Shown here: positions 63,496 to 64,000 of the stretch, piece after piece | How the letters are laid out: each line of letters opens with the position of its first letter | Position numbering within the stretch: the stretch's first letter is position 1 | DNA from: Brachyspira aalborgi | Lineage (GTDB): Bacteria; Spirochaetota; Brachyspiria; Brachyspirales; Brachyspiraceae | NCBI RefSeq assembly: GCF_008016455.1 | Contig: NZ_SAXU01000001.1 | Span: 682,001 to 746,000, forward strand | DNA: 64,000 nucleotides | Direction: 5' to 3' | Position numbers and translations under genes: made by a program | The notes under the pieces: generated by a model | Databases searched by the model: none | The model's input: only the letters and a program-made list of their open reading frames with translations | What the model was told of the DNA's origin: nothing

Positions 63496-64000
63496 TTAAG
63501 GAACTATATAACCTGATTCTTCTTCACCAAACATATCTCTATATTGCACTCTAACTTTTATAGCTCTATACTGTCCGCTTTCTCTTATATTTTTATAACT
63601 GCTATAATAAATATAATATCTTCCGAAATTGATATTTTTTATATTATTAATCGCCTCTCTATAATTGATTGAACTATCGCCGTTAATTATATAGCCATAA
63701 GTATTTTTTGAAATGAAATCTAAAAAATAATTATTTTTATTTAATCCCAAATAAACTTGATTTAATGAAACCGCGTTATTTTTTGCGAAACTTGACAAAT
63801 CGTTAAAATCCATTGAAACAAAAGCGTTATCGTCAATATCGCTTACTGAAAAATGTATAATCGCCGTTTTCTTAAAGCTATTTAAAGATTGTCTTATCGC
63901 TTCATAATAAGCTTCTCCAAGCGCCGAATTTCCGCCCGAAAATCTAAAATTATTTGCGTTTTCAATTATCCTTAAATTAGCTTGAGAATAATTTTCCGAT
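63496..64000 (-). CDS. VWA-domain protein, C-terminal part, cut by window edge
   Basis: The frame is open from the right edge to TAA at 63496-63498 (168 codons). An internal ATG at 63813 is not the real start, because the frame continues upstream as RFSGGNSALGEAYYEAIR and FKKTAIIHFSVSDIDDNAFV. This resembles a von Willebrand factor A fold: a small-residue loop GGNSAL and a buried strand AIIHFS. Metal-site residues are only partly visible. The C-terminal part (YYIYYSSYKNIRESGQYR, ending GYIVP) is beta-rich. Secretion cannot be judged without the N terminus. Confidence 0.6.
   Translation of the reverse strand, partial: SENYSQANLRIIENANNFRFSGGNSALGEAYYEAIRQSLNSFKKTAIIHFSVSDIDDNAFVSMDFNDLSSFAKNNAVSLNQVYLGLNKNNYFLDFISKNTYGYIINGDSSINYREAINNIKNINFGRYYIYYSSYKNIRESGQYRAIKVRVQYRDMFGEEESGYIVP

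Overview
The window looks like chromosome from a Brachyspira-type spirochaete. This is inferred from very low GC, a flagellar FliO, a selenoprotein glycine reductase (Stickland) operon, a membrane pyrophosphatase, fused 2-oxoacid:ferredoxin oxidoreductase subunits and many small lipoproteins. Species was not tested. Promoters are easy to read: TTGACA, 16-17 bases, TGnTATAAT.

Layout. 1-11.2 kb: end of lepA, then the glycine reductase operon grdX-trxB-(UGA-containing small ORF)-grdE-grdA-grdB-grdC-grdD, followed by two alanine/glycine:Na+ symporters. Two in-frame UGA codons give selenocysteine in GrdA and GrdB. A third UGA lies in an unassigned ORF directly before grdE. 11.3-25.9 kb: msrB, pepF, mscL, a methyltransferase, fhs, class III fructose bisphosphatase, a lipoprotein, an EamA exporter, a two-gene 2-oxoacid oxidoreductase and a sarcosine/N-methyltryptophan oxidase-like flavoprotein. 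26.0-28.3 kb: an Rpn-type nuclease gene broken by a 23-base GC-rich insert, then an Ala-rich lipoprotein gene with four tandem promoters and a repeat-containing leader ORF, then tRNA-Ser(GCU). 28.3-40.9 kb: fliO, pgi, dcd, an RluA-type pseudouridine synthase, secreted proteins, a lipoprotein-gene remnant, hppA, and mtnK/mtnA separated by a lipoprotein gene. 41-45.5 kb: a type I modification locus (hsdM, a TPR-DUF2971 gene, hsdS with an early stop, a D12-methylase fragment) with no hsdR in the window. 45.6-49.4 kb: a GT9 glycosyltransferase, a chemoreceptor and an unknown gene. 49.5-58.9 kb: a divergent cluster resembling aryl-polyene/type II fatty-acid-like pathways, including a dehydratase fused to half a chromate-type transporter. 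59-64 kb: glycan O-acetylation genes (AlgX/J-like, MBOAT), a glycosyltransferase-like gene and a partial VWA protein.

How they fit. Glycine uptake, thioredoxin reductase, glycine reductase and formate-tetrahydrofolate ligase form a coherent amino-acid fermentation set. The Na+-coupled symporters sit well with a K+-type, probably Na+-pumping pyrophosphatase. The second half is mostly about the cell surface: lipoproteins, glycan synthesis and acetylation, and a polyene-like lipid.

Two observations stand out. First, a 72-codon ORF in front of grdE carries a UGA at codon 12 followed by a hairpin with the same geometry as the grdB SECIS, and its stop overlaps the grdE start. Second, three surface-related genes each have a 5' leader in which a pentanucleotide repeat sits inside a short upstream ORF. 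In each case one of the three repeat phases opens that ORF to or into the downstream gene, which suggests a phase-variable leader-peptide switch.
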